Part shown: positions 27,612 through 36,778 of the stretch, one piece after another
Layout of the letters: the number at the start of each line of letters is the position of its first letter
Numbering within the stretch: position 1 is the stretch's first letter
Assembly (NCBI GenBank): GCA_003240625.1
Contig: QFMX01000011.1
Coordinates: 1 to 64,000, forward strand
Direction of reading: 5' to 3'
Source: Sphingomonas taxi
Lineage (GTDB): Bacteria; Pseudomonadota; Alphaproteobacteria; Sphingomonadales; Sphingomonadaceae
Length of the DNA: 64,000 bases
Notes under the pieces: generated by a model
What the model was told of the DNA's origin: nothing
Databases searched by the model: none
The model's input: the letters and a program-made list of their open reading frames with translations, nothing else
Position numbers and translations under genes: made by a program

Positions 27612-28640
27612 ATGAGCACCGCCCCCGACACCGACACCGCCTGGACCGCGTTCGAGCGCCGCGACCGCGCGTGGGACGGCCGGTTCGTCGTGGGCGTGAA
27701 GACCACCGGCATCTACTGCAAGCCAAGCTGCCCTGCGCGCCATCCCAAGCGCGAGAACGTCACCTTCCATCCCAACCCCGCCAGCGCGCGCGCCGCCGGC
27801 TTCCGCGCCTGCCTGCGCTGCACACCGGACGAAGTCGGTCGCGACCGTATCGCTGTCGCCGCCGCCATCGCCCTGCTGGAAGCCGCCGAAGACCGACTCT
27901 CGCTGGACCAAGTCGCGGCCAAGGTCGGCTACGCGCCACACCATTTCCACCGCCTGTTCAAGCGCGCTACCGGCGTCACGCCCGCCGCCTATGCCCGCGC
28001 CCTACGCACCGGCCGCGCGGTCGACGCTCTATCGGAGGATTCGACCGTGACCGAAGCGATCTACGACGCCGGCTATTCCGCCCCGAGCCGCTTCTACGAG
28101 GCCGATGCGAAACGGCTCGGCATGGCCCCCAGCGCCTGGGCACGCGGCGGCGAAGGCGTCACGATCCGCTGGACCACCGCGGACACGAGCCTCGGCGCAC
28201 TGTTCGTAGCCGCCACAGATAAAGGCCTCTGCCGCGTGTCGTTCGACGAGGATGCCGAAGACCTCCGCCGTCGCTTTCCCAACGCCACGATCGAACCGGG
28301 CGACGCAGCGCTAGCCAACCTAGCCGCGCAGGTCGTCGCCGCCGTCGAATCCCCCGATCGCGACCACGATCTCCCGCTGGATGTCCGCGGCACCGCGTTC
28401 CAGGAAGCCATCTGGCAGGCGTTGCGCACCATCCCGATCGGCGAAACCCGCACCTACAGCGAACTTGCCGCGCTCGCCGGCCGCCCCGCTGCGGTCCGCG
28501 CCGCCGGCACCGCGTGCGGACAGAACCCAGTGTCGATCGTCATTCCTTGCCACCGTGCGCAGCGGATCGGCGGCGCGCTCGGCGGCTATGCCTATGGGCT
28601 GGACCGCAAACAGGCGTTGATCGAACGCGAAAGGGGTTAG
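27612..28640 (+). CDS. ada: Ada: O6-alkylguanine/phosphotriester methyltransferase and regulator
   Basis: Bifunctional alkylation repair protein and transcription activator of 342 residues. Zinc cysteines C36, C40, C67 and C70 are in GIYCKPSCPA and RACLRC; the first accepts methyl groups from phosphotriesters and switches the protein to an activator. An AraC-type HTH follows (LDQVAAKVGYAPHHFHRLFKRATG). The C-terminal methyltransferase domain ends with the suicide motif IVIPCHR (C313). All three parts are full length. Convergent with the peptidase gene, stops 3 nt apart. No Ada-controlled alkB is adjacent. Confidence 0.96.
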   Translation: MSTAPDTDTAWTAFERRDRAWDGRFVVGVKTTGIYCKPSCPARHPKRENVTFHPNPASARAAGFRACLRCTPDEVGRDRIAVAAAIALLEAAEDRLSLDQVAAKVGYAPHHFHRLFKRATGVTPAAYARALRTGRAVDALSEDSTVTEAIYDAGYSAPSRFYEADAKRLGMAPSAWARGGEGVTIRWTTADTSLGALFVAATDKGLCRVSFDEDAEDLRRRFPNATIEPGDAALANLAAQVVAAVESPDRDHDLPLDVRGTAFQEAIWQALRTIPIGETRTYSELAALAGRPAAVRAAGTACGQNPVSIVIPCHRAQRIGGALGGYAYGLDRKQALIERERG

Positions 28641-28643
28641 GCG

Positions 28644-30203
28644 TCACCCGGCCGGAGGCGTCTCGGCAACCCCGTCCTGTCCCTGCCCGAGCAACCGCAA
28701 CGCCTCGGGCCCGACCTTGCCGGATTCCAGGATCGTGATCAGCCGCGCGGCGGGATTGTCCGCCGGCATATGCGGGTCGAAGGCGAGCGGACGCAAGGTC
28801 CGCTTGGCGTCCTCCGCATCGCCGTCGCGTATCTCCTGCGCGGCGACCTTGAACCGCAACTCGGGATCCTGCGGCACGAGTTCGAGCGCGCGCTTAACGC
28901 CATCGATCGCAATCTTGGTCGGCGGCGTACGTTCCGCGCCGAAGCTGTCATAATATAGCGACAACGCCTCGGCATCGTCGGGGGCGAGGCGGTTGGCCTT
29001 GACGACCCAGATCCGCGCTTTCTTCCACGCGTCGGCATCCTTGGTGGACGCGGCACTTGCGCGGCGAAGGTGGATCCTCGCCTTGTAGAGCAGCGCCTGC
29101 GCCATCTTGGGGTCGGCGGCGAGTGCGCGGTCCACGGCCGCTTCGGCATCGTCGTCCTGAACCGCGTCATAGGCCATCTCGGCGAACCAGCCCTGCGCCA
29201 CGGGGTCGGTCGGATAGCTCGCCGCGATCGCCTTGGCCCGGGTGTAGATCGGTTGCGCCGTCTTGTTGTTCACGCCGCGCTCGGACTCCATGCGAAGGGC
29301 CATCAACGCTTCGGCGCCCGCACTCACGGGTTCGACGGTGATCTTCGGATCGGGGAGGCGCGAATAGGCGATCTTGATGCCGGGGATCCTCGATTGCGCG
29401 AGATAGGCGTCGAGCGACCGATCGAGCGCGCGCAGATCGCCGAACGCGGTCCGTGCCGCCGTGACGCTGGGCACGCCTGTGTTCAACGCATCGAGATAGC
29501 GCCGGAACGTCGCACCGCGTGCCGGATCGAACATGATATAGTGCGTCAGCAGCCAGCCGCGTGCGTAGAGCGAACCACGCTCCTCGTCGGACAACCGGCG
29601 CGATCCGGTATCGAACAGGCGTTCCGCCGACAATCCGCGCGTCCTCAACAGACTATACGCCCGGTGCTGCGCCGCCACGCCGACCATGACGCCGTCCTTT
29701 TCGAACCGTGCGGTCGAGACGAACTCGGCATAGCCTTCGGAGAACCAGGCGGGATAGGCGGCGGCGAACGTGCCGAGCAGGAAATGATGCGCGTATTCGT
29801 GGAACAGCACGATCTGCGGCTGCAAATCGCCATCCCCGCCACCGGAGCGGGGCGTGAAGGCGATCGATCCGCTCACGCGCGGCACATAGAACCCGGCGAC
29901 GTTGGCACTGCCCTTGCCCATCAACTTGCGGACATCGCTCGCTGTGTTGACGACATAGACGGTCACCCGGTTCGTGCCCGGCTCGGCGGGCGGAGTGTTG
30001 GCCCGGTGCAGGATACGCATCACGCCATCGAACTGTTCGAGTTGCGTCGCGGTCTTGCGCAATGCCGTCTCGCCGACGCTCGAATAGACGACGAAATGAT
30101 CCGAGGTGGCCCGCAACCACTTTGCCTCCGAGGCGGCCGAGATGCAGGCTGCACTCGCCGCTGCGAGCACTGCGATACCGCGAACCCATCCCGAAACACG
30201 CAT
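28644..30203 (-). CDS. Exported metallopeptidase-like protein with TPR-type C-terminal part
   Basis: A 519-residue protein with an N-terminal signal (about 1-25, ending ASEAKW). Residues 134-140 hold HEYAHH, a HExxH zinc motif, and FSEGYAEF (154-161) provides the likely third ligand Glu156, a gluzincin/'peptidase MA-like' layout. From about residue 290 the chain turns into alpha-helical repeats resembling TPRs (ADPKMAQALLYKARIHLRRA; ALELVPQDPELRFKVAA). A periplasmic protease with a protein-binding tail is plausible. The ATG at 30203 gives a proper signal peptide, whereas the upstream extension is arginine-rich. It is convergent with ada and lies downstream of the serine protease. Confidence 0.78.
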   Translation of the reverse strand: MRVSGWVRGIAVLAAASAACISAASEAKWLRATSDHFVVYSSVGETALRKTATQLEQFDGVMRILHRANTPPAEPGTNRVTVYVVNTASDVRKLMGKGSANVAGFYVPRVSGSIAFTPRSGGGDGDLQPQIVLFHEYAHHFLLGTFAAAYPAWFSEGYAEFVSTARFEKDGVMVGVAAQHRAYSLLRTRGLSAERLFDTGSRRLSDEERGSLYARGWLLTHYIMFDPARGATFRRYLDALNTGVPSVTAARTAFGDLRALDRSLDAYLAQSRIPGIKIAYSRLPDPKITVEPVSAGAEALMALRMESERGVNNKTAQPIYTRAKAIAASYPTDPVAQGWFAEMAYDAVQDDDAEAAVDRALAADPKMAQALLYKARIHLRRASAASTKDADAWKKARIWVVKANRLAPDDAEALSLYYDSFGAERTPPTKIAIDGVKRALELVPQDPELRFKVAAQEIRDGDAEDAKRTLRPLAFDPHMPADNPAARLITILESGKVGPEALRLLGQGQDGVAETPPAG

Positions 30204-30301
30204 CGTCACGCCCCTTTGTCGAGCGTCATGCCGACGCTTCGTTCTTTGGCGCAACCGAGCAGATTCCGGGGCGGTAATCTATCCGTTCCGTCCGATGCCG
30301 A

Positions 30302-31819
30302 TCATTTTGCCGATTTGCAGGAATAGACGAGCTTTTCGTTCGGCAGCGGTGGCAATACCGCGCGGATCGCCGCCTGTTGACCCGCGAGCCGACCCAGCGC
30401 GGCGTCGTCCATGTTGCAGACGTTCGGCACGACACCCCGCGCGGTCCGCGCGGCGGTCATCCCCGCCGCCGACAGCAGATAGCGCGTGTTCGAATAGACC
30501 CGCTTCGCCGGATCGAACGAGAGGACGGAGACGGTCTGCTCGTCGTCCGGCACGAGCACGCGGTCGAAGCGACCGCCCCCATTGCCGTTTTGCGCACCGA
30601 CATATTGCGTCTTGCCGTTCACGCAGCCCTTGGCGCCCCAGTCGATCGACACGTCATCGCTGGACGAGATCGTGATCCGGCTCCGCTCCGGGATCAGCGT
30701 GCAGATCAGCTTGCCGAGCGCGGCGTCGGGCGTCGAGATGCGGGTCTTCGGGAGCGCCGACAAGGGGACGTCGACCTCGCCCGAGGGTCGCAGCACGAAC
30801 ACGATGATCGCGACCAGCACGCTGACGCCGCCGACCGACACCGCCCAGATCGCCTGGCGCCGCTGGCCCCGCGATTCGAGCAGACCCGCGCTACCGATCA
30901 CGAGCGCGCCAGCGACCAGCAGCAGCCCGGCGATCGCCATCACGTTCTCGCGACTGCGCGACGCCTCGGTCCGCGCTTTCTCCAGCGCCACCTCGCGGGT
31001 CATCGCATCCTGCGTGGCGGCGTCGCGCTTGGCTGACGCGGCATCCGCGGTCGCCCGCGCATCCGCGTCGGCGTCCTGCCGCAAGCGATCCTCGATCGAG
31101 GTACATCCCGTCCCGATCGACGCATAGGGCTGTTTCGCCTCGCGCAGGAACCCGGCAAGCTCGGTATCCGCGATCGCGAACCCGAACGTCGAGTCGCCCT
31201 CCTCCCCACGCGTGATGGCAGAATTCACGCCGATCACCCGCCCGCAGCGGTCGAGCAGAGGACCACCCGAATTACCACGCGCAATACTCGCCGTATGCAG
31301 CAACACCTCCACACCGCTCAGCACGCGGCGACCCGAGAGCACGCCCTCCGACCGCACCGGCGTCATCGGCCGGATATAATCCGCCGCCGACCGTGCCGTC
31401 GCGAGGTCGACATTGCCGGGGAAGCCGAGCGACACCACTGCATCGCCCTCGCTCATCGGGCCCGTATAGAGCGGGCTTGGCGGCAGGCGCGCGCCGGTGA
31501 ATTCGATCAGCGCCAGGTCGCGCTGCGAATCATACGCGATCACCTTGCCCTGATAGGATTTGTCGCCCTCGGTGGGCACGATGCCGACCACGACGTTGTC
31601 AGGATAGCGTTCGGCGAGATCGACGACGTGCGCGTTGGTGACGATCCGGTTGGGCGCGATCGCGAAGCCGCTGCCGTGCCCGAAGCCGACCACCTGATCA
31701 TCGACCACCGCGATCGTCACGACGCGCACCACGCCGCGCCCGGCGGCGGCGATGTCGTCGGCCGACGCGGAACTGGCCAACCCGAAAGTCAGCGCGAGGA
31801 GGAGCAGCAGGCGGATCAT
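30302..31819 (-). CDS. Membrane-anchored trypsin-like serine protease with unique C-terminal domain
   Basis: A 505-residue protein. The signal sequence (1-20) leads into a trypsin-like domain with the triad H64 (TNAHVV), D101 (RDLALIEF) and S184 (RGNSGGPLL). The GNSGGP loop and GFGHGSGFAI pattern resemble HtrA-type proteases, but there is no PDZ domain. Residues 240-292 form an Ala/Asp/Arg-rich probable coiled coil, followed by two hydrophobic spans (294-314, 323-343) and a 160-residue tail with paired cysteines (LICTLIP, GCVNGK, NVCNM, YSCKS). The protease and tail would both face the periplasm. I do not recognise the tail. The neighbours do not give it a function. Confidence 0.82.
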   Translation of the reverse strand: MIRLLLLLALTFGLASSASADDIAAAGRGVVRVVTIAVVDDQVVGFGHGSGFAIAPNRIVTNAHVVDLAERYPDNVVVGIVPTEGDKSYQGKVIAYDSQRDLALIEFTGARLPPSPLYTGPMSEGDAVVSLGFPGNVDLATARSAADYIRPMTPVRSEGVLSGRRVLSGVEVLLHTASIARGNSGGPLLDRCGRVIGVNSAITRGEEGDSTFGFAIADTELAGFLREAKQPYASIGTGCTSIEDRLRQDADADARATADAASAKRDAATQDAMTREVALEKARTEASRSRENVMAIAGLLLVAGALVIGSAGLLESRGQRRQAIWAVSVGGVSVLVAIIVFVLRPSGEVDVPLSALPKTRISTPDAALGKLICTLIPERSRITISSSDDVSIDWGAKGCVNGKTQYVGAQNGNGGGRFDRVLVPDDEQTVSVLSFDPAKRVYSNTRYLLSAAGMTAARTARGVVPNVCNMDDAALGRLAGQQAAIRAVLPPLPNEKLVYSCKSAK

Positions 31820-31954
31820 GCACCAGCCTTCGGGGAGTTCGCGGCGGCGATCAACCCTCGGCTCTTATCGGAAGACTCCTGCCAATCCGGTTTGGTTAGC
31901 GAATTATCAAGTCTTGGTGCCTAACCCCTTGGGCAATCATCCAGGGATTTGGGC

Positions 31955-33505
31955 ATGAGCGCATTCGGGCGTCGTAATGGCATCAGCGGGGGGCAAGCGG
32001 CCCGGCCCGCATTCGGCGTCGCACGGCCTATGCAAGGCGGCCCTATGCAAGGGGGCAACCCCGCGCCGCGTCCCGAACCCGAGGGCGGTTCGCAGTTTCC
32101 CCCGATCGACTCGTCGCCGATGCCAGGCGAAACCGACGGTTTCGGCCCCGGCACGATGCCCGGCACGCAGATGGATGCGATGCAGCGCCTGTCGGACCGC
32201 CAGAATGCCAGCGGCGAGGCCGGCAACAGCCGCGTCGAGGGCTTCGAACAGTCGATCCACAAGATCAAGGAACAGGTCCTCCCGCGCCTGCTCGAACGCG
32301 TCGATCCGGAGGCCGCGGCGACGCTCGGCAAGGACGAACTCGCCGAGGAATTCCGCCCGATCATCGGCGAAGTGCTCGCCGAGCTGAAGCTGACGCTCAA
32401 CCGCCGCGAACAGTTCGCGCTGGAGAAGGTGCTGGTCGATGAGCTGCTCGGGCTCGGGCCGCTGGAAGAGCTGCTGGCGGATCCGAACATCACCGACATC
32501 ATGGTGAACGGCCCCGAACAAACCTATGTCGAGCGCAAGGGCAAGCTCGAGCTCGCGCCGATCCAGTTCCGCGACGAGGAGCATCTGTTCCAGATCGCGC
32601 AGCGGATCGTGAACTCGGTCGGCCGGCGCGTCGACCAGACTTCGCCACTCGCCGATGCGCGCCTCAAGGATGGCTCGCGCGTCAACGTGATCGTGCCGCC
32701 GCTGAGCTTGCGCGGTACCGCGATCTCGATCCGTAAATTCTCCGCGAAACCGATCACGCTCGACATGATGGCAGGGTTTGGATCGATGTCGCCGAAGATG
32801 GCGACTGCGCTGAAGATCGCGGGGGCGTCGCGGTTCAATGTGGTGATCTCGGGCGGTACCGGCTCGGGCAAGACGACGATGCTGAACGCGCTGTCGAAGA
32901 TGATCGACCCGGGCGAGCGCGTCCTGACGATCGAGGATGCTGCCGAGCTTCGCTTGCAACAGCCGCACTGGCTCCCACTCGAAACGCGCCCGGCCAATCT
33001 GGAGGGCCAGGGCGAGATCTCGATCCGCGATCTCGTGAAGAACGCGCTGCGTATGCGGCCGGACCGGATCATCCTGGGGGAAATTCGTGGCTCCGAGTGT
33101 TTCGACATGCTCGCGGCCATGAACACCGGTCACGACGGCTCGATGTGCACGCTCCACGCCAACTCCCCGCGCGAGGCCTTGGCCCGCATGGAGAACATGG
33201 TGATGATGTCCGACATCAAGGTGCCGAAGGAAGCGATCTCGCGGCAGATCGCGGACTCGGTCGAACTGATCATCCAGGTGAAGCGCCTCCGGGACGGCTC
33301 GCGCCGCGTCACCAACATCACCGAGGTGATCGGCATGGAAGGGCCGGTGATCGTCACGCAGGAGCTGTTCAAGTTCGAGTATATGGACGAGTCGGCGGAC
33401 GGGAAAATCCTGGGGGAATACCGGTCGATGGGGCTCAGGCCGTATACGCTGGAGAAGGCCAAGCAGTTCGGGTTCGACCAAGCGTATCTGGAGGCGTGCC
33501 TGTAG
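31955..33505 (+). CDS. cpaF: CpaF/TadA-type secretion ATPase
   Basis: A 516-residue type II/IV secretion ATPase of the CpaF family, which powers Flp/Tad pilus assembly. The first 95 residues are low in complexity (Gly, Pro, Met, Gln rich), then comes the three-helix N-terminal domain and the ATPase core: DELLGLGPLEELLADPNITDI, Walker A GGTGSGKTT at about residue 299-307, RPDRIILGEIRGSE (Walker B) at about 368-381 and the MNTGHDGSMCTLHANSP His box. An ATG at 31955 follows a CAGGGA site. No other tad/cpa genes lie in the window, so it is an orphan here, and the pilus genes may be elsewhere. Confidence 0.92.
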   Translation: MSAFGRRNGISGGQAARPAFGVARPMQGGPMQGGNPAPRPEPEGGSQFPPIDSSPMPGETDGFGPGTMPGTQMDAMQRLSDRQNASGEAGNSRVEGFEQSIHKIKEQVLPRLLERVDPEAAATLGKDELAEEFRPIIGEVLAELKLTLNRREQFALEKVLVDELLGLGPLEELLADPNITDIMVNGPEQTYVERKGKLELAPIQFRDEEHLFQIAQRIVNSVGRRVDQTSPLADARLKDGSRVNVIVPPLSLRGTAISIRKFSAKPITLDMMAGFGSMSPKMATALKIAGASRFNVVISGGTGSGKTTMLNALSKMIDPGERVLTIEDAAELRLQQPHWLPLETRPANLEGQGEISIRDLVKNALRMRPDRIILGEIRGSECFDMLAAMNTGHDGSMCTLHANSPREALARMENMVMMSDIKVPKEAISRQIADSVELIIQVKRLRDGSRRVTNITEVIGMEGPVIVTQELFKFEYMDESADGKILGEYRSMGLRPYTLEKAKQFGFDQAYLEACL

Positions 33506-33540
33506 GGGGCGTTTGCTCATTGAGCTCCACGATACCTAAC

Positions 33541-33650
33541 ACCGCCACCCCGGCGAAGGCTGGGGCCCAGTCGGCAAGATGGCAATAACGAAGCGCAGTC
33601 CGCAGTTGGCGACGCCTCCCAACTGGGCCCCGGCCTCCGCCGGGGTGGTG
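33541..33650. repeat. Paired palindromic repeat (CACCCCGGCGAAGGCTGGGG type)
   Basis: CACCCCGGCGAAGGC at the left is mirrored by GCCTCCGCCGGGGTG at the right, with GGGGCCCAGTCGG and CCAACTGGGCCCC inside. It lies downstream of cpaF and opens a 569-nt gap without an evident gene. Confidence 0.78.
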
Positions 33651-33654
33651 TGTC

Positions 33655-34074
33655 TTGCGGGCGTTGCGTGATTGTCGCGGGCGCGACATGGGCAGTGAGC
33701 GGTTGGTGGTTAGCGCGCTGATCGCGTTATGCTCGCCCACCTACTGTTCCCGCGCGAACGGGGGGCTTAGGAGCCACGACCGCTACCCCCCGCGCCCCTG
33801 GAGGCGTGGGTGCGGGTCCCTGGGGATCGACACGACAGGCATCGGATAGGGGGCATCGGATTTGGGCATCGGATCGCGCTATTCCTCCTGGGCGGGAGGC
33901 GCTTGCGCTTGCCCATCGGAGGGGCAGTAAGCGACGCCTCTTGTTTGCTGGCACCCTTCCCGCCTCCAGCTCCCGTCTCGGGAAAGATTGCGGGCGATCT
34001 TCGTCGGGTCTCGGGCCCGGTTCGGCGACGCGCCGGCTTGTACCGCCCCCGCGACCCGCTAGGGACCACCGCAC
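33655..34074. other. Gene-poor stretch with a long foldable hairpin (possible structured RNA)
   Basis: No convincing reading frame is seen in this part of the 569-nt gap. It contains a hairpin at 33896-33940: GAGGCG pairs with CGCCTC, CGCTT with AAGCG and GCCC with GGGC. Around it CTGG-GCGGGA (33888-33897) can pair with TCCCGC-CCAG (33958-33969), partly competing with the inner stem. I looked for 6S, SRP, RNase P and tmRNA hallmarks and did not find them. It could be a leader of the downstream aspartyl protease gene or a separate small RNA; function and strand are unknown. Confidence 0.4.
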
Positions 34075-35331
34075 ATGCGCCGTGCCCTTTTCGTCCTCGT
34101 CCCGCTGATCGCGGTCCTGTTCGTTTCCGCGCGCGAGCCTGCGCCTGCACCGGCGCCAGCCGATTCCGCCGCCAATTCTAACGCCGATTCCAACGGCGTC
34201 TCTCCTGCCGCGCGCGACCGCGGCGTCTATCATCTCGCGACCGACGCCGAAGCCCGCTGGATCCCGTTCGACCTGACGCCCGGCAACCAGATCCGCTTCA
34301 CGATGCAGATCGACGGCCGCAACGTCACCGCGATCGTCGATACCGGCGTCAGCTATACGTTGCTCGCCAAGGCCTCCCCCGCGGTCGACACCGCCAAGCT
34401 GGTCGCCGGCGGCAGCGCGACCGCGATCGGCGGATCGGTCGCCTTAGGCTGGATGCCGACCCGCAGCGTCGCGCTTGGCGGTCTCGCGCGGACCGGCGGC
34501 GGCGTGACGGTCGCCGACCTGCCCGCGATCGCCACTGGCAGCGCGTCCGCGGTCGACTTGCTCGTCGGCGCCGACATGCTCGCCGGCCATGCGCTCGACA
34601 TCGACTATGCCGCCAAGCGCTTCCGCCTGATCCGCTCGGGCCGCCTCCCGTTCAAGGGCGAGACAGCACCCTTGCGCGTCTCCACCGAACGCAGCGTCTA
34701 CGAAAGCGCGCTCACGCTGGGCAACCGGCGGCTCGCGCCCGTGGTCGTCGATACCGGCGACGGGTCCTCGGTCACCGTCACCGCTGCCGGCTGGCAGGCG
34801 GCCGGTCTGAAAGACGTGCGCGTCACCACCGCGATCGCGTTCGGGCTAGCGGGACCAGCGGTGAGCGGCCTCGCGATCGTCCCCGATCTCCGCGTCGGCA
34901 CGATGACCGCGCGCTCCACCGAAGTCCGGATCGAACCCGCAGGCGGCTTCTCGCAGGCGATCGGCACCGCCGGACGGATCGGATCCGGCTTCCTCCAGAA
35001 TTACCGCGTGCTGCTCGATCCCGGCGCGCGCCGCATGGTGCTCAGCCGCGGCCCGAAGGCCGACACGCCGCCGCTCCGTTCGACCAGCGGGCTGCTCGTC
35101 GGTGCCGAACCGGATCGGCTGAAAGTCCTACACGTCATGCGCGGCGGCCCCGCCGAAGCCTCGGGCTGGAAGGATGGCGACATGATCTGCGCGATCGACG
35201 GCGTACAGATCCCGACCGACTATCCCACGAGCCCGCTTACGTCATGGTCGGCCGGCGCCCCCGGCCGCGTCGTCGCGCTAGGCCTGTGCGACGGAACGAC
35301 GCGGCTCCTGACGCTCAAGACCTTCTACTGA
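34075..35331 (+). CDS. Exported aspartyl protease-like protein with PDZ domain
   Basis: A 418-residue protein with an N-terminal hydrophobic signal (residues 1-19) and an Ala/Pro linker. Two retropepsin-like motifs occur, AIVDTGVSYT (D89) and VVVDTGDGSS (D226), as in two-lobed or tandem aspartyl proteases, each followed by a GADMLA/GSGFLQNY-like segment. The C-terminal 80 residues resemble a PDZ domain (VMRGGPAEASGWKDGDMICAIDG). The second site has DTGDGS where DTGAS/DTGSS is usual, so activity may be altered. Its TGA overlaps the next ATG (TGATG), so it is coupled with the glycosyltransferase gene. Confidence 0.82.
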   Translation: MRRALFVLVPLIAVLFVSAREPAPAPAPADSAANSNADSNGVSPAARDRGVYHLATDAEARWIPFDLTPGNQIRFTMQIDGRNVTAIVDTGVSYTLLAKASPAVDTAKLVAGGSATAIGGSVALGWMPTRSVALGGLARTGGGVTVADLPAIATGSASAVDLLVGADMLAGHALDIDYAAKRFRLIRSGRLPFKGETAPLRVSTERSVYESALTLGNRRLAPVVVDTGDGSSVTVTAAGWQAAGLKDVRVTTAIAFGLAGPAVSGLAIVPDLRVGTMTARSTEVRIEPAGGFSQAIGTAGRIGSGFLQNYRVLLDPGARRMVLSRGPKADTPPLRSTSGLLVGAEPDRLKVLHVMRGGPAEASGWKDGDMICAIDGVQIPTDYPTSPLTSWSAGAPGRVVALGLCDGTTRLLTLKTFY

Positions 35332-36767
35332 TGACGCGCCATCGCTGGTCGGGTGCGCTCGTCCTGCTGCTCGTCGCCTTCGCGATCCGCAGCCCGTTCT
35401 TCGGCAACCCGGTGATCCATAGCGACGAGCAATTCTACCTGCTGGTCGGCGATCGCCTGCTGCATGGGGCATGGCCGTTCGTCGACATCTTCGATCGCAA
35501 GCCGGTCGGGCTGTTCCTAATCTTCGCTGCCATCCGCAGCGTCGGCGGCGACGGCGTGCTGACGTACCAGCTCGCCGCGACGCTGGTCGCCGCGGGCACC
35601 GCATGGCTCATCGGTCGGATCGTCGACCGCCTCTCCCCCGACAGCGCCAGCCCGATCGCAAGCCTGGGCGCGGGGGTGATCTATCTCGTCTGGATCATCG
35701 TGTTCGACGGTGCGGGCGGACAGTCGGCGATATGGGGCAACGCCCTGATGGCGGCGGCGGCGCTGCTGGTGCTCGATACGACGCGCGACCAGCGGCATAT
35801 CAGTCGACGCGGCGCCGGGGCGATGCTGCTGATCGGCATCGCGATGCAGATCAAATACACCGCCATGTTCGAGGGGATCTTCTTCGGCCTGACGCTGCTG
35901 TGGACCGCACACCGCGATGGCCGATCGATCGGCCGGCTGGCCGCCGACGCCGGCCTGTGGATCGGCGCCGCGCTGCTGCCGACCGCGCTCGCCTGGGCCG
36001 TCTATGCCGCAGCCGGCCACGGCGATGCCTTCGTCTTCGCCAATTTCCTTTCGATCTTCGGCCAGCAGGACGACGACACGCTCCGGTCCAATATCCTGAA
36101 GCTGCTTGGCGGGATCGGCCTCAGCTTGCCGCTCGCCTGGCTGGCGTGGCGTGGCCGACGGGCCAGCAGCTTCGCGCTCGGATGGGTCGCCGCTGCGGTG
36201 ATCGCGATCCTGATCATGCACACGTTCGAGCTGCTCTACATGCTGCCACTCGCGCTGCCGCTGTCGGTCGCTGCCGGCACGGGGGTCGCGGGGCCGACTG
36301 TCCGCACGACCGTATATCGCCTTGTCGCAATACTGGCGTTCGGCGCGCTCGCCGCGACCATCCTGACGAGCATCCGTGTCGGACGGCGCGGCAACGCACG
36401 GCAGATCGCCCAACTCGTCCACCTGATCGGCCAGCAACCGCGCGGCTGCATGTTCGCCTATGGCAGCGAACCGATCCTCTATTTCCTCACCCGATCCTGC
36501 CTGCCGACGCCCTATATCTTTCGCAGCCATCTGGGCCAGACGACCGAGTCGCATGGTACGGGGATCGATCCCGTCGCCGAAGTCACGCGGTTGCTCGCGG
36601 CCCGTCCTAGCGTGATCGTCGTGCGTGCGCCGAAACCTAGCACGAACCTTGCGACCCAGGCGCTGGTCGTTCGCGCGATCGCGGCGCGCTATAGGCTGGT
36701 CGGCTCGGTGAAGATCGGCCAGTTACCCCAGAGCGTCTATCGCCTGCGGACCGACGCTCGCCGCTGA
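35331..36767 (+). CDS. GT-C fold membrane glycosyltransferase (ArnT/PMT-like, GT39 type)
   Basis: A 478-residue inner-membrane protein with about ten to eleven hydrophobic spans. The first periplasmic loop contains SDEQFYLLVGDRLLHG (D32-E33), the acidic motif typical of GT-C transferases that use polyprenyl-phosphate sugars, followed by FVDIFDRKPVGLF. The C-terminal soluble part (ARPSVIVVRAP...) is short. The protein probably transfers a sugar to a lipid or protein outside the cytoplasm; donor and acceptor are unknown. Start overlaps the aspartyl protease stop. Alternatively it could be an oligosaccharide-related 'dolichyl-phosphate-mannose' type protein. Confidence 0.82.
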   Translation: MTRHRWSGALVLLLVAFAIRSPFFGNPVIHSDEQFYLLVGDRLLHGAWPFVDIFDRKPVGLFLIFAAIRSVGGDGVLTYQLAATLVAAGTAWLIGRIVDRLSPDSASPIASLGAGVIYLVWIIVFDGAGGQSAIWGNALMAAAALLVLDTTRDQRHISRRGAGAMLLIGIAMQIKYTAMFEGIFFGLTLLWTAHRDGRSIGRLAADAGLWIGAALLPTALAWAVYAAAGHGDAFVFANFLSIFGQQDDDTLRSNILKLLGGIGLSLPLAWLAWRGRRASSFALGWVAAAVIAILIMHTFELLYMLPLALPLSVAAGTGVAGPTVRTTVYRLVAILAFGALAATILTSIRVGRRGNARQIAQLVHLIGQQPRGCMFAYGSEPILYFLTRSCLPTPYIFRSHLGQTTESHGTGIDPVAEVTRLLAARPSVIVVRAPKPSTNLATQALVVRAIAARYRLVGSVKIGQLPQSVYRLRTDARR

Positions 36768-36778
36768 CGGCTGGAAGC

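Noticed and set aside
33888..33969. 6S RNA, SRP RNA or RNase P at the hairpin region
   Set aside because: The hallmarks of each (6S central bubble with closing stems, SRP GGAAGCAGC-type loop, RNase P GAGGAAAGTCC) were not found, so no family name was given.
33727..34233. Open frames of 120-170 codons in both directions before the aspartyl protease gene
   Set aside because: They are Pro/Arg-rich, lack ribosome-binding sites and recognisable motifs, and one overlaps the protease start. I treat the region as non-coding.
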